Part shown: piece by piece, positions 1 through 6,657 of the stretch | Layout: the number at the start of each line of letters is the position of its first letter | Numbering within the stretch: the first letter of the stretch is position 1 | Origin: Acidobacteriota bacterium | GTDB taxonomy: Bacteria > Acidobacteriota > Terriglobia > Versatilivoradales > Versatilivoraceae | NCBI GenBank assembly: GCA_026706225.1 | Contig: JAPOZE010000228.1 | Span: 270 to 8,980 of the forward strand | Direction: 5' to 3' | DNA length: 8,711 nucleotides | The notes under the pieces: generated by a model | What the model saw: only the letters and a program-made list of their open reading frames with translations | Told to the model about the DNA's origin: nothing | Database searches by the model: none | Translations under genes and position numbers: made by a program

Positions 1-774
1 GGTGTCTTCCCTGAGAGCCTCGCCCAGGACGTGCCCGCACAGCATCAGGAAGAAATTGGGATTGTCCTTCAGCACGTCGTAGACGGACTGCCCCTGACGG
101 CCGAAGGTCTTGTCGAGCTTGAGCAGGCTGTGGCTGACGACGATGGCCCGCCTGTCGCCGTGTTCCTTCAAAATCTCATCGGCCCAGCCCAGGACGTCGC
201 TGCCGGCAGCGAACTCCAGGAACATGAGGATGAAATCCAGCCCACCTGCACTCAACAGGTGGTAGAAATTGTCGTTGTCGTCCCCGTGGTTCTTGCCGAA
301 CCAGGGTCTGTCCTTGAAGCGTGCGATCCCGAAGTAGCGGTTGTAGAGCTGGGTGGTTTCGATACGGACGCCGTCGATGCGGATCGGAAGCCTGCGGTAG
401 ATGTACTTGTCATGATTGCCCACGGCAATGCCGTAGGGAATCGGCGGCGTCCCCTCCAGCTTGCGGAAGGCAGCATCGGCATGCTGCCACTGATCCTCCC
501 GATCGGCATGGTTCACGCAATCTCCCAGGTGAGCCACGTAGACGATGTTGAGAGCTTCCCGGTTCTCGGCGATCCACTGGGTCTGGGCCTTGAAAATCTC
601 GGGAGTTCCCCCGCCGTCGCCGGACGCATAGTTCTGGGTGTCGGGCATCACGGCGATGGTGAAGTCCTCCTGGGCTCGGACGCCGGCCGGCCAGAGGAGG
701 AGAATGAGGATCAGAAATACCCCCCAAATGCTATGCAAGGAACTACGTCGCCCAACTCTGAAGTCTGTTCTCAT
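1..774 (-). CDS. Secreted calcineurin-like metallophosphoesterase (partial, 3' end outside window)
   Basis: The reading frame is open from an ATG at 774 down to position 1 (258 codons) and continues beyond the window. Residues 1-34 form a signal peptide: a basic start, a hydrophobic core at about 17-29 and a VRA|QE cleavage site, so the mature enzyme should act outside the cytoplasm. The metallophosphoesterase metal-binding motifs appear in order: D45-T-Q47-N-Y, G84-D85-C-V-N-H, G119-N-H-D122, S214-H215-S and C246-G-H248-V. Known members hydrolyse phosphomonoesters or diesters with a two-metal centre; the substrate here cannot be read from sequence. The last motif is GHVL rather than the textbook GHxH, which I believe is common in this DTQNY subfamily but could not check. 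A GAGGAAA ribosome binding site at 780-786 supports the start. The gene is divergent from the PHP hydrolase/phoR unit, which suggests a role in phosphate scavenging (inference). Confidence 0.88.
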   Translation of the reverse strand, partial: MRTDFRVGRRSSLHSIWGVFLILILLLWPAGVRAQEDFTIAVMPDTQNYASGDGGGTPEIFKAQTQWIAENREALNIVYVAHLGDCVNHADREDQWQHADAAFRKLEGTPPIPYGIAVGNHDKYIYRRLPIRIDGVRIETTQLYNRYFGIARFKDRPWFGKNHGDDNDNFYHLLSAGGLDFILMFLEFAAGSDVLGWADEILKEHGDRRAIVVSHSLLKLDKTFGRQGQSVYDVLKDNPNFFLMLCGHVLGEALREDT

Positions 775-779
775 GTCAC

Positions 780-786
780 TTTCCTC
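780..786 (-). promoter_or_regulatory. Ribosome binding site of the metallophosphoesterase
   Basis: On the minus strand this reads GAGGAAA, five bases before the ATG at 774. It fixes the start codon and therefore the signal peptide. Confidence 0.7.
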
Positions 787-935
787 GGATATCGACCGTG
801 GGATGCCGGGGAGCAGCATCAGCGCTGAAATCGTCCAAAACGGCCGCAAGCGAAACGGCGTTCTCGAGCCAAGTGTGGGAGCCGCAAATGACCTTCCCGT
901 GATCAACCCATGAAGCGTGAATGAACCGGTCCCTG

Positions 936-1063
936 GATCCAGTATCCTGTATCCAGCCGGCAGGGCCGGCTCGATTGCCCCAAACCAATATACTGAATCC
1001 AGGCAGGGCGGCCAAGGCTTTCAATCCCATGGGGGAAAGGTTATGATCCCTTGCTACAGGATA
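936..1063. repeat. Degenerate heptanucleotide repeats (TATCCWG units)
   Basis: Three contiguous 7-bp units read GATCCAG (936-942), TATCCTG (943-949) and TATCCAG (950-956). Two further degenerate units, TATACTG and AATCCAG, lie at 989-1002. One unit lies on the opposite strand at 1057-1063 (plus strand CAGGATA) within a 10-bp sequence at 1055-1064 that is the reverse complement of 942-951. After both the first and second clusters comes a similar CAGGGC/GGC-rich stretch (961-970 and 1004-1013), so the two blocks look like diverged copies. This resembles the short tandem heptamer repeats known from intergenic DNA of several bacteria; no function is implied. Confidence 0.6.
955..971. repeat. Short GC-rich inverted repeat (hairpin)
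   Basis: AGCCGGC and GCCGGCT form a perfect 7-bp stem around a 3-base loop (AGG). There is no following T-run and it lies between divergent genes, so it is unlikely to be an intrinsic terminator. It directly abuts the heptamer repeats and may be part of the same repeat unit. Confidence 0.5.
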
Positions 1064-1194
1064 CAGTTTTTGGAGGGACGGACGCCGTCCTTCCTGGGGA
1101 GACGCCGGGATCGCCCCTTCAATACAAATCCGGCGGCCGGAGTCTGGCGCTCACCGGACAGTCGTCCCCTCCGAACAATATTTTCCACTATTTC

Positions 1195-1204
1195 AGAAGA
1201 GGAA
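1195..1204 (+). promoter_or_regulatory. Ribosome binding site of the PHP hydrolase
   Basis: AGAAGAGGAA lies five bases before the ATG at 1210. It decides the start: the frame stays open upstream to an ATG at 1051, but that extension lacks protein character and would bury the signal peptide. Confidence 0.7.
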
Positions 1205-1209
1205 CCCCC

Positions 1210-3708
1210 ATGCCACGACTGATTCTGCTCGGTGGTTTTTTCCTGTTGACGATCTACGCCTTCTCGGCCCGACATGGGCAGGTCGAAGTCTTCGAGATCG
1301 GCAAGCACAATGCAAACCTCTTGCCGGGGGGCAAGGAAGCCGATGGCATCATCGGCGACTTCGTGATGCGGAATGACCGGATTCAGCTCCTGGTGGCGGG
1401 CAACCTGCCCCTGAGAAGGCCCAACATGACGGTTGAGAAGGCCTTCGCCACGCCCGGATGCCTCTACGATCTCGACCTGGCGGGCGAGAGCAATGACCAG
1501 TTGACGGTTCTCCGGCCCGGACATTTGGGAGGTCCTCTGTCCGTGGTTCAGATCGGCCAACCCGGCAAAGGCGGGACGGCCCGTCTGGAAGCAGTAAGAA
1601 CGGCCGCCAAGGGGGAAGGTCTCGCCATCAGGCATGAGTACGAGTTGGCAGCCGACCAGCCCTACGTCAAGATCACCTCCACCTATCGCAACCGGTTCGG
1701 CGGCAACAAGACCGTCGAACCGGGAGCTGCCTGGAAGGAGTTTTCCCAGCGCTGGAACGTCGGCGGCATCCAGGTGGGAGACAGCATCGACTCGTTCGAC
1801 AAGCGCGCCTATGCCTGGGCCGCCCTTCAAACAGGTGGGCGAAAGGGCCGGTCACCTCGCCTGCTGGCTTCTCCCTTGCCGAAAGAGGTGGATCTTTCAC
1901 CGGGCGAGGAGCGGCAGTTTGCCATTGCCGTGACCGTGGCCGCATCTCCCCTGGAGGCTTACGGAATCCTGGCGAGCCTGGGAAGAAGGGCGGGACAGGC
2001 TGCCGGAAACGCGGCCGACCCGGGTGGAGCGCCCGCGGTAAACGCGAGGGTCCTGGTGGATATTCAAGGCACCAAGCTTCCCTCCTATCCCGATGCGCAG
2101 GGCAACTTTCAGTTTCAGTTGCCGGTGGGGAAGTATGACGCCCAGGTCGTCGACATCGGCCGGGAAGAGACATCCGCTACACGTCGAAGCTTTTCGGTGG
2201 CTGCCGGGCGAACCGCCCGGCTGGATTTCAAGCTGCCGGCGGCGTCCAGGGTGGAGTTCGACATCCGGGACCAGGCCGGCAAGCCTTCGCCGTGCAAAGT
2301 TCAGTTCATCGGCAGCAACGGCACCTCCACACCGGATCTGGGCAGCCCCTACCGGGCTCACGGCTGCGACCACCAGTACCACTCCCACGACGGCCGCTTT
2401 TCCCAGCAACTTCCCCCGGGGACCTATCTGGTCAGAATTACCCGGGGGCCCGAGTTCGACATGTTGGAGAAGACGGTCGATGTCCGGCCCGGTCAGTCAG
2501 TCAAGATCAGCGGGACGCTGAAGCGCACCGTGGACACCAGCGGTTGGATCAGCACCGACTACCACTCCCATTCCACTCCGAGCGGCGACAACTACTGCAA
2601 CACCGACGATCGCATCATCAACCTGGTGGCCGAGCACCTCGAATTCGCTCCAGCGACCGAACACAACCGCATCTATGACTGGCAACCTCACATCGACCGC
2701 CTCGGCCTGACCCAACACATCAAGACCATTGTCGGGCTGGAGCACACCGGCAGCGGGCAACACTTCAACGCGTTCCCGCTCCTAAGCTTCCCTTACCTGC
2801 AAGATGGAGGGACCCCGCCATGGCAGTTCGATCCACGGCTGAATGCCATTGTCCTGCGCAACGCTTTCGGGGGCGGCACCGACCGCTGGGTTCAGATCAA
2901 CCATCCCGGCGTGGGGATCGTTTTCAACGACCGCAACCAGGACCAGGTTGCCGACGGGGGCTTTACAGGATTCGAGGAACTGATCGATGCCGGAGAATTC
3001 TGGAGCGACCAGATCCTGAACCCCGATCCCGTCGTCATCGACAAGCGCGGGGGACGAACCCGAATCGGGGAGAATCGAATCTTCGGATGGCTGCAGCTTC
3101 TCAACCAGGGACGCAATGTCTGGTGCGTGGCCGTCAGTGATGCCCACGGAGTATTCTCCAGCCCGGCCGGGGATTGGCGGACCTATGTCCCCAGTTCCAC
3201 CGACCAGCCCGAACGCATCGATTACCGGGAAATCATCCGCAATTCCAAAGCCGGCCGCATGATGATCTCCAACGGCCCCTTCCTCGAGGTAGAGACGGCC
3301 GACGGCATGCCGATCGGCTCCCGGGTGGTGTCGGAGGGATTCATCGATCTGAAAGTCAAGGTGCAAACCGCCAACTGGCTGGAGATCGACAGGGTTCAGG
3401 TTCTAGTCAATGGACGCCAACACCCTGATTACAACTACACACGATCCAATGACCCCTCCAAATTCAAGGGACGGCCCCTGGTTTTCGAGGAAACCATTCG
3501 GGTGAATCTCCAGGAAGACGCCCACCTGATCGTGGTGGCGACGGGAGAAAAGAGCGATCTGAGCAAGGGCTGGGGGCGGGCCGGTCCCGCCACCATGCAT
3601 CCGGTCGCCTACAACAACCCGATTTTTGTGGACGTGGACGGACAGGGATTCAAGCCCAACGGGGACAACCTGGGCCACCCGCTGCTGGTAGCGCCACGCC
3701 GACAATAA
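1210..3708 (+). CDS. Exported CehA/McbA-type PHP-domain metallohydrolase
   Basis: This 832-residue protein begins with a hydrophobic export signal (residues 4-20, cleavage near FSA|RH). Residues 21 to about 270 have no clear assignment. Two beta-rich modules resembling carboxypeptidase-regulatory or Cna-B-like domains follow at about 278-345 and 347-436; both carry the G-x-(F)-x-x-x-L-P-x-G-x-Y pattern (GNFQFQLPVGKY and GRFSQQLPPGTY). The C-terminal part is a PHP metallohydrolase of the CehA/McbA type: H452-S-H454, E484-H485-N, E511, H518-F-N, N564-H565-P and S643-D644-A-H646 are the expected metal ligands, so the active site looks intact. CehA hydrolyses the carbamate carbaryl, and PHP domains are more widely phosphoesterases, so the substrate is open. 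A calcium-loop-like D574-x-N-x-D578-x-x-x-D582-G insert follows the NHP motif. The stop is 23 bp before phoR with no terminator, suggesting co-transcription and a role in phosphate supply (inference). Confidence 0.85.
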   Translation: MPRLILLGGFFLLTIYAFSARHGQVEVFEIGKHNANLLPGGKEADGIIGDFVMRNDRIQLLVAGNLPLRRPNMTVEKAFATPGCLYDLDLAGESNDQLTVLRPGHLGGPLSVVQIGQPGKGGTARLEAVRTAAKGEGLAIRHEYELAADQPYVKITSTYRNRFGGNKTVEPGAAWKEFSQRWNVGGIQVGDSIDSFDKRAYAWAALQTGGRKGRSPRLLASPLPKEVDLSPGEERQFAIAVTVAASPLEAYGILASLGRRAGQAAGNAADPGGAPAVNARVLVDIQGTKLPSYPDAQGNFQFQLPVGKYDAQVVDIGREETSATRRSFSVAAGRTARLDFKLPAASRVEFDIRDQAGKPSPCKVQFIGSNGTSTPDLGSPYRAHGCDHQYHSHDGRFSQQLPPGTYLVRITRGPEFDMLEKTVDVRPGQSVKISGTLKRTVDTSGWISTDYHSHSTPSGDNYCNTDDRIINLVAEHLEFAPATEHNRIYDWQPHIDRLGLTQHIKTIVGLEHTGSGQHFNAFPLLSFPYLQDGGTPPWQFDPRLNAIVLRNAFGGGTDRWVQINHPGVGIVFNDRNQDQVADGGFTGFEELIDAGEFWSDQILNPDPVVIDKRGGRTRIGENRIFGWLQLLNQGRNVWCVAVSDAHGVFSSPAGDWRTYVPSSTDQPERIDYREIIRNSKAGRMMISNGPFLEVETADGMPIGSRVVSEGFIDLKVKVQTANWLEIDRVQVLVNGRQHPDYNYTRSNDPSKFKGRPLVFEETIRVNLQEDAHLIVVATGEKSDLSKGWGRAGPATMHPVAYNNPIFVDVDGQGFKPNGDNLGHPLLVAPRRQ

Positions 3709-3717
3709 CGCCGGGGC

Positions 3718-3723
3718 AAGGAA
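3718..3723 (+). promoter_or_regulatory. Ribosome binding site of phoR
   Basis: AAGGAA lies eight bases before the ATG at 3732. The AGG at 3728-3730 is too close to that ATG to serve. The site sits in the 23-bp gap after the PHP hydrolase gene, which leaves no room for a normal independent promoter. Confidence 0.55.
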
Positions 3724-3731
3724 CTCCAGGA

Positions 3732-5531
3732 ATGATCCGCTCTCGCTTCTCCTGGAAGCTCACCGCAGGGTTACTTCTTCCTATTCTCATCTCCGCTGCC
3801 ATCATGGGAGGACTGTCCATCCGGAGCATGGAGGAGGACTCCAGGGAAGAGGTCCGTAGATCGTTGGCCGCGCAGGCCACCCTTCTCAGGAGCGTGGCGG
3901 CGGCCCGACTGGGCCAACCTCAGGAGTCAGTCCTGCAGCAGGAGGTTCGATCGCTTGGAGAAGAGATCGGGACTCGGCTGACCGTAATCGATGCGCAGGG
4001 GCTGGTGCTGGCGGATTCACAAGAGGATCCCTCCTCCATGGGGAATCTTGCCAGCCGGCCGGAGATCATGGCTGTTCGCTCCCACGGTTCGGGCATCGCA
4101 ACCCGATACAGCCAGAGGCTCGGTGTCTCGGTCATGCATCTGGCCTTGCCCATCGAAGCCAACGGCCGTTTATTGGGCTATGCCCGTGCCTCCCGGCCCC
4201 TGTCTGAAATCAACCAAAGGCTGACCCGGCTCGGGACCGTTGTCGCGGTCGGGGCAGCTCTGGCGATACTGGCCGCTACGGTGCTGGGACTGGTGCTGGC
4301 GCGCAATTTTGTCAAGCCGGTGAAGGCGATGACCGCTGTTGCCGAAGGAATGGCCCGCGGCGACTACAACCGCCGGCTTCCGGCCACCAGAACCGACGAG
4401 TTGGGAGACCTGGCTCGGGCGTTGAACCAAACGGCAAAGAGCTCTCAAAATCGAATGGAAACCATCATCACCGACCGCAACAAGCTGCTCTCGCTACTCA
4501 AGGGCATGGTGGAAGGCGTGGTCGCGGTCGACCGCGATGAGCGCGTCCTCCAGATGAACTCGGCCGCCGGAAAGATCCTGGGAGCTTCGCCCGAAACCAG
4601 TATTTCCAAGCCCATTTGGGAAGTGACCAGAGTCCTCCAGGTCTGCGACATCCTGAGCCGCACCCTGAAAAGCGGACGGGACGTGAAGGATGAACTGCGG
4701 CTGGCGACACGATCCCAGGATCAGGTCGTAGAGATGCTGGCGTCCCCGCTGTTTGATGGCGAAGGCGAGCTGGTGGGGGCCGTGGTGGTTCTCCACGATG
4801 TCTCCGATTTGCATCGCCTGCAAACGGTTCGCCGGGACTTCGTCGCCAACGCCTCCCACGAACTCAAGACGCCGATCGCGGCCATCCGTGCCCTGGTCGA
4901 GACCGTCATCGATGACCGGTCCATGCGTTCTTCCGATCAGGCCAATTTTCTGGCCAAGATCTGGAACCAATCGATGCGCCTGTCGTCATTGGTAACCGAC
5001 CTGCTCACGCTGTCCCGCCTGGAATCCTCGCCCGGCGGTCCGGTGCTGCGCCCGATCGATCTGCGCGAGTCCGTCAGGGTTGCCGTACATGCGCTGTTAC
5101 CCACCAGCGAAGAGCGTGGAATCGCCGTCCATACCGAGGTTCCCGAAAATCCCGTGCAGGTCCTGGGCGATGCGGAGGCGCTGGGGCAGTTGACCACCAA
5201 CCTGCTTGACAACGCCATCAAGTACACCGGACGGGGAGGGCAGGTCTGGGTTCGCCTCAAGACCGAAGACGGGCAGGCCCTCATTGAAGTGCAGGACACG
5301 GGAATGGGCATCGCGCCTCAGGATCAGGCCCGGGTCTTCGAACGGTTCTATCGAGTGGACAAGGCCCGATCCAGAGAGCTGGGCGGCACGGGCCTGGGGC
5401 TTTCGATTGTCAAGCACATTGCAGTAATTCATCAGGGCCAGGTCTTCGTGGAGAGCACACCCGGTATCGGCAGCACCTTTCGCGCTTCCCTTCCGATCTC
5501 CCGGTCCCTTCAAGAGAACCCACCCTCGTAA
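3732..5531 (+). CDS. phoR: Phosphate-regulon sensor histidine kinase PhoR
   Basis: This 599-residue inner-membrane kinase would autophosphorylate and pass the phosphate to a PhoB-type regulator under phosphate limitation. Membrane segments are at about 8-29 and 168-190, enclosing a roughly 135-residue extracytoplasmic PAS/Cache-like sensor containing [19 protein letters not shown] linker (about 188-241, ending in [11 protein letters not shown]) and a PAS domain (about 250-352, [15 protein letters not shown]) follow. The dimerisation domain carries the PhoR-typical [13 protein letters not shown] with phospho-acceptor H376. The ATPase domain shows the N box (L-L-D-N494-A-I-K-Y-T), G1 box (D522-T-G-M-G), F box (VFERFYRVD) and G2 box (G551-G-T-G-L-G). 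All catalytic residues are present. The PhoR assignment rests on this architecture and the adjacent pst genes; a large extracytoplasmic domain is as in Bacillus PhoR rather than E. coli PhoR. No response regulator gene is adjacent in the window, which is unusual. Confidence 0.9.
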   Translation: MIRSRFSWKLTAGLLLPILISAAIMGGLSIRSMEEDSREEVRRSLAAQATLLRSVAAARLGQPQESVLQQEVRSLGEEIGTRLTVIDAQGLVLADSQEDPSSMGNLASRPEIMAVRSHGSGIATRYSQRLGVSVMHLALPIEANGRLLGYARASRPLSEINQRLTRLGTVVAVGAALAILAATVLGLVLARNFVKPVKAMTAVAEGMARGDYNRRLPATRTDELGDLARALNQTAKSSQNRMETIITDRNKLLSLLKGMVEGVVAVDRDERVLQMNSAAGKILGASPETSISKPIWEVTRVLQVCDILSRTLKSGRDVKDELRLATRSQDQVVEMLASPLFDGEGELVGAVVVLHDVSDLHRLQTVRRDFVANASHELKTPIAAIRALVETVIDDRSMRSSDQANFLAKIWNQSMRLSSLVTDLLTLSRLESSPGGPVLRPIDLRESVRVAVHALLPTSEERGIAVHTEVPENPVQVLGDAEALGQLTTNLLDNAIKYTGRGGQVWVRLKTEDGQALIEVQDTGMGIAPQDQARVFERFYRVDKARSRELGGTGLGLSIVKHIAVIHQGQVFVESTPGIGSTFRASLPISRSLQENPPS

Positions 5532-5573
5532 ACGGCCGCCCGCAGAAACTTCCCCACCCCCCATCAAAAAGCC

Positions 5574-5601
5574 GCCTCTTTATTGGATCTTTACAAGAGG
5601 C
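5574..5601. repeat. Perfect 7-bp inverted repeat around the candidate Pho box
   Basis: GCCTCTT (5574-5580) and AAGAGGC (5595-5601) are perfect inverted arms with a 14-base spacer. It is not followed by a T-run, so it is a poor intrinsic terminator for phoR. It encloses most of the direct repeat and could be a second operator symmetry or a coincidence. Confidence 0.5.
5577..5594 (+). promoter_or_regulatory. Candidate Pho box upstream of pstS
   Basis: Two 7-bp direct repeats, TCTTTAT (5577-5583) and TCTTTAC (5588-5594), are separated by the 4-bp spacer TGGA, giving an 11-bp period. Known PhoB boxes are 7-bp direct repeats with 4-bp spacers, placed about 10 bp upstream of the -10 where they replace the -35. 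Here exactly 10 bp follow before the -10-like TATATG at 5605-5610. The half-site sequence differs from the E. coli CTGTCAT, so the assignment rests on geometry and position before pstS. Confidence 0.45.
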
Positions 5602-5604
5602 CTG

Positions 5605-5610
5605 TATATG
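5605..5610 (+). promoter_or_regulatory. pstS: Candidate -10 element of the pstS promoter
   Basis: TATATG matches the -10 consensus at four of six positions. The best -35-like element (TTGGAT, 5583-5588, 16-bp spacing) is weak, as expected for an activator-dependent promoter. Transcription would begin near 5617, giving a very short leader before the Shine-Dalgarno. Confidence 0.35.
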
Positions 5611-5621
5611 TCTTGCTGGAG

Positions 5622-5629
5622 AAAGGAGG
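5622..5629 (+). promoter_or_regulatory. Strong ribosome binding site of pstS
   Basis: AAAGGAGG is a near-perfect Shine-Dalgarno five bases before the ATG at 5635. It decides the start against the in-frame ATG at 5608, which lies upstream of it. Confidence 0.8.
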
Positions 5630-5634
5630 GGCTG

Positions 5635-6648
5635 ATGAAGCAGACCAGGCACTGGATAAATGTGAAGGGAATCATTGTTGCTATTGGTGCGCTGTACACA
5701 TCGTTTTTCCTGTTCGGCTGTGCCGGGGGCGAGGGAAACAGGCCAACCACCGTGAGAGTGGACGGCTCCAGCACTGTCTTCCCCATTACCGAAGCCGTGG
5801 CCGAGGAGTTTCAAAAGCTGAATCGGAATATTCGGGTTACCGTCGGCATTTCGGGTACGGGCGGAGGATTCAAGAAATTCTCTGTCGGTGAAACGGATTT
5901 GAACGATGCCTCTCGGCCGATCAAGGCCAAGGAAATCTCGATGGCCTCCGAAAACGGGATTGAATTCGTCGAGCTTCCGGTGGCTTTCGACGGGATATCC
6001 GTCCTGGTCAATCCAGGCAATGAATTCGTTGATTCCTTGACCGTGGACGAGCTTCGGAAGATTTGGCAACCGGGGAGCACGGTGAAGAAGTGGAGTGATA
6101 TCCGGGCCGACTGGGAAGATCGTGCCCTGAATCTCTATGGTCCGGGAACCGACTCCGGAACCTTCGACTACTTCACGGAAGCCATCAATGGAAAGTCTCA
6201 TGCCTGTCGCGCCGATTTCACCGCCAGCGAGGACGACAACGTGCTGGTGCAGGGTATTGCCGGGGACCCGAACGCCCTGGGTTTCTTTGGCTTCGCCTAC
6301 TACGGGGAGAATCGCTCCCGACTGAAGGCGGTGCCGATCGATGCCGGCAAAGGACCGGTCTCACCTTCGGAACAGACCATCAACGACGGAAGCTACGAAC
6401 CCCTTTCGCGGCCGATTTTCGTCTATGTCAGCAAGAAAGCCTCCGAGCGTCCGGAGGTGGCGGCCTTCGTCAGGTTCTATCTCGAGAACGCGCCCACACT
6501 GGTGACGGAGGTCGGATATGTGCCCTTGCCGGATCGCGTCTATCAACTGGCGCTCGAGAGATTCGAGAATCGAGCCACGGGTTCGCTCTTCGCCTCGGGA
6601 CACAGGGTTGGCATGAGTCTGGAAGATCTGCTCAGCGTCAAAGAATAG
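5635..6648 (+). CDS. pstS: Phosphate-binding lipoprotein PstS
   Basis: This 337-residue high-affinity phosphate receptor feeds the PstCA channel. The N-terminus is a lipoprotein signal: basic residues, a hydrophobic stretch at about 12-27 and a lipobox L26-F-G-C29, so mature PstS would be lipid-anchored rather than freely periplasmic as in E. coli. Phosphate-loop motifs typical of the family are visible: D43-G-S-S-T47 near the mature start, S73-G-T-G-G-G78, D91-A-S-R94-P and P170-G-T-D-S-G-T176. The C-terminal lobe carries [13 protein letters not shown] and RPIFVYVS, also characteristic. The start at 5635 is set by the AAAGGAGG site; an upstream in-frame ATG at 5608 would add nine polar residues. 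It is the first gene of the pst operon, preceded by a candidate Pho box, and its stop lies nine bases before pstC. Confidence 0.95.
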   Translation: MKQTRHWINVKGIIVAIGALYTSFFLFGCAGGEGNRPTTVRVDGSSTVFPITEAVAEEFQKLNRNIRVTVGISGTGGGFKKFSVGETDLNDASRPIKAKEISMASENGIEFVELPVAFDGISVLVNPGNEFVDSLTVDELRKIWQPGSTVKKWSDIRADWEDRALNLYGPGTDSGTFDYFTEAINGKSHACRADFTASEDDNVLVQGIAGDPNALGFFGFAYYGENRSRLKAVPIDAGKGPVSPSEQTINDGSYEPLSRPIFVYVSKKASERPEVAAFVRFYLENAPTLVTEVGYVPLPDRVYQLALERFENRATGSLFASGHRVGMSLEDLLSVKE

Positions 6649-6657
6649 GAAGGAATC

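Larger units (their letters stand above)
775..1209. other. Divergent intergenic region without a convincing gene
   Basis: These 435 bp separate two divergently transcribed genes and should hold both promoters. I see a degenerate heptanucleotide repeat (936-1063), a short GC-rich hairpin (955-971) and the two ribosome binding sites at the edges. I could not find a -35/-10 pair good enough to report on either strand, nor an 11-bp-period Pho-box-like repeat comparable to the one before pstS. Open frames crossing the region have no recognisable protein character. Confidence 0.6.

Noticed and set aside
31..828. Plus-strand open frame of 265 codons
   Set aside because: It lies antisense to the metallophosphoesterase, whose minus-strand frame has a signal peptide and all metal motifs; the plus frame has no protein features.
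776..1030. Minus-strand 84-codon frame in the intergenic region
   Set aside because: It overlaps the heptamer repeats, which account for its WIQDTG-like stretch, and shows no recognisable domain or good ribosome binding site.
1080..1098. GGACG-C-CGTCC palindrome as an operator or terminator
   Set aside because: The arms are only five bases with a one-base centre, which cannot form a stable hairpin and is expected by chance in GC-rich DNA.
1051..1209. Longer start for the PHP hydrolase at ATG 1051 (885 residues)
   Set aside because: The 53 added residues are low-complexity and would precede the signal peptide; the ATG at 1210 has a well-placed AGAAGAGGAA.
5574..5601. Intrinsic terminator after phoR
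   Set aside because: The 7-bp stem has a 14-base loop and no T-run after it; it fits better as sequence around the pstS operator.
5608..5634. pstS start at ATG 5608
   Set aside because: It lies upstream of the strong AAAGGAGG site and overlaps the candidate -10 element; ATG 5635 gives a normal lipoprotein signal.
5410..6201. Minus-strand open frame of 263 codons across the phoR-pstS junction
   Set aside because: It is antisense to two clear genes and to the promoter region; long antisense frames are common in GC-rich DNA.
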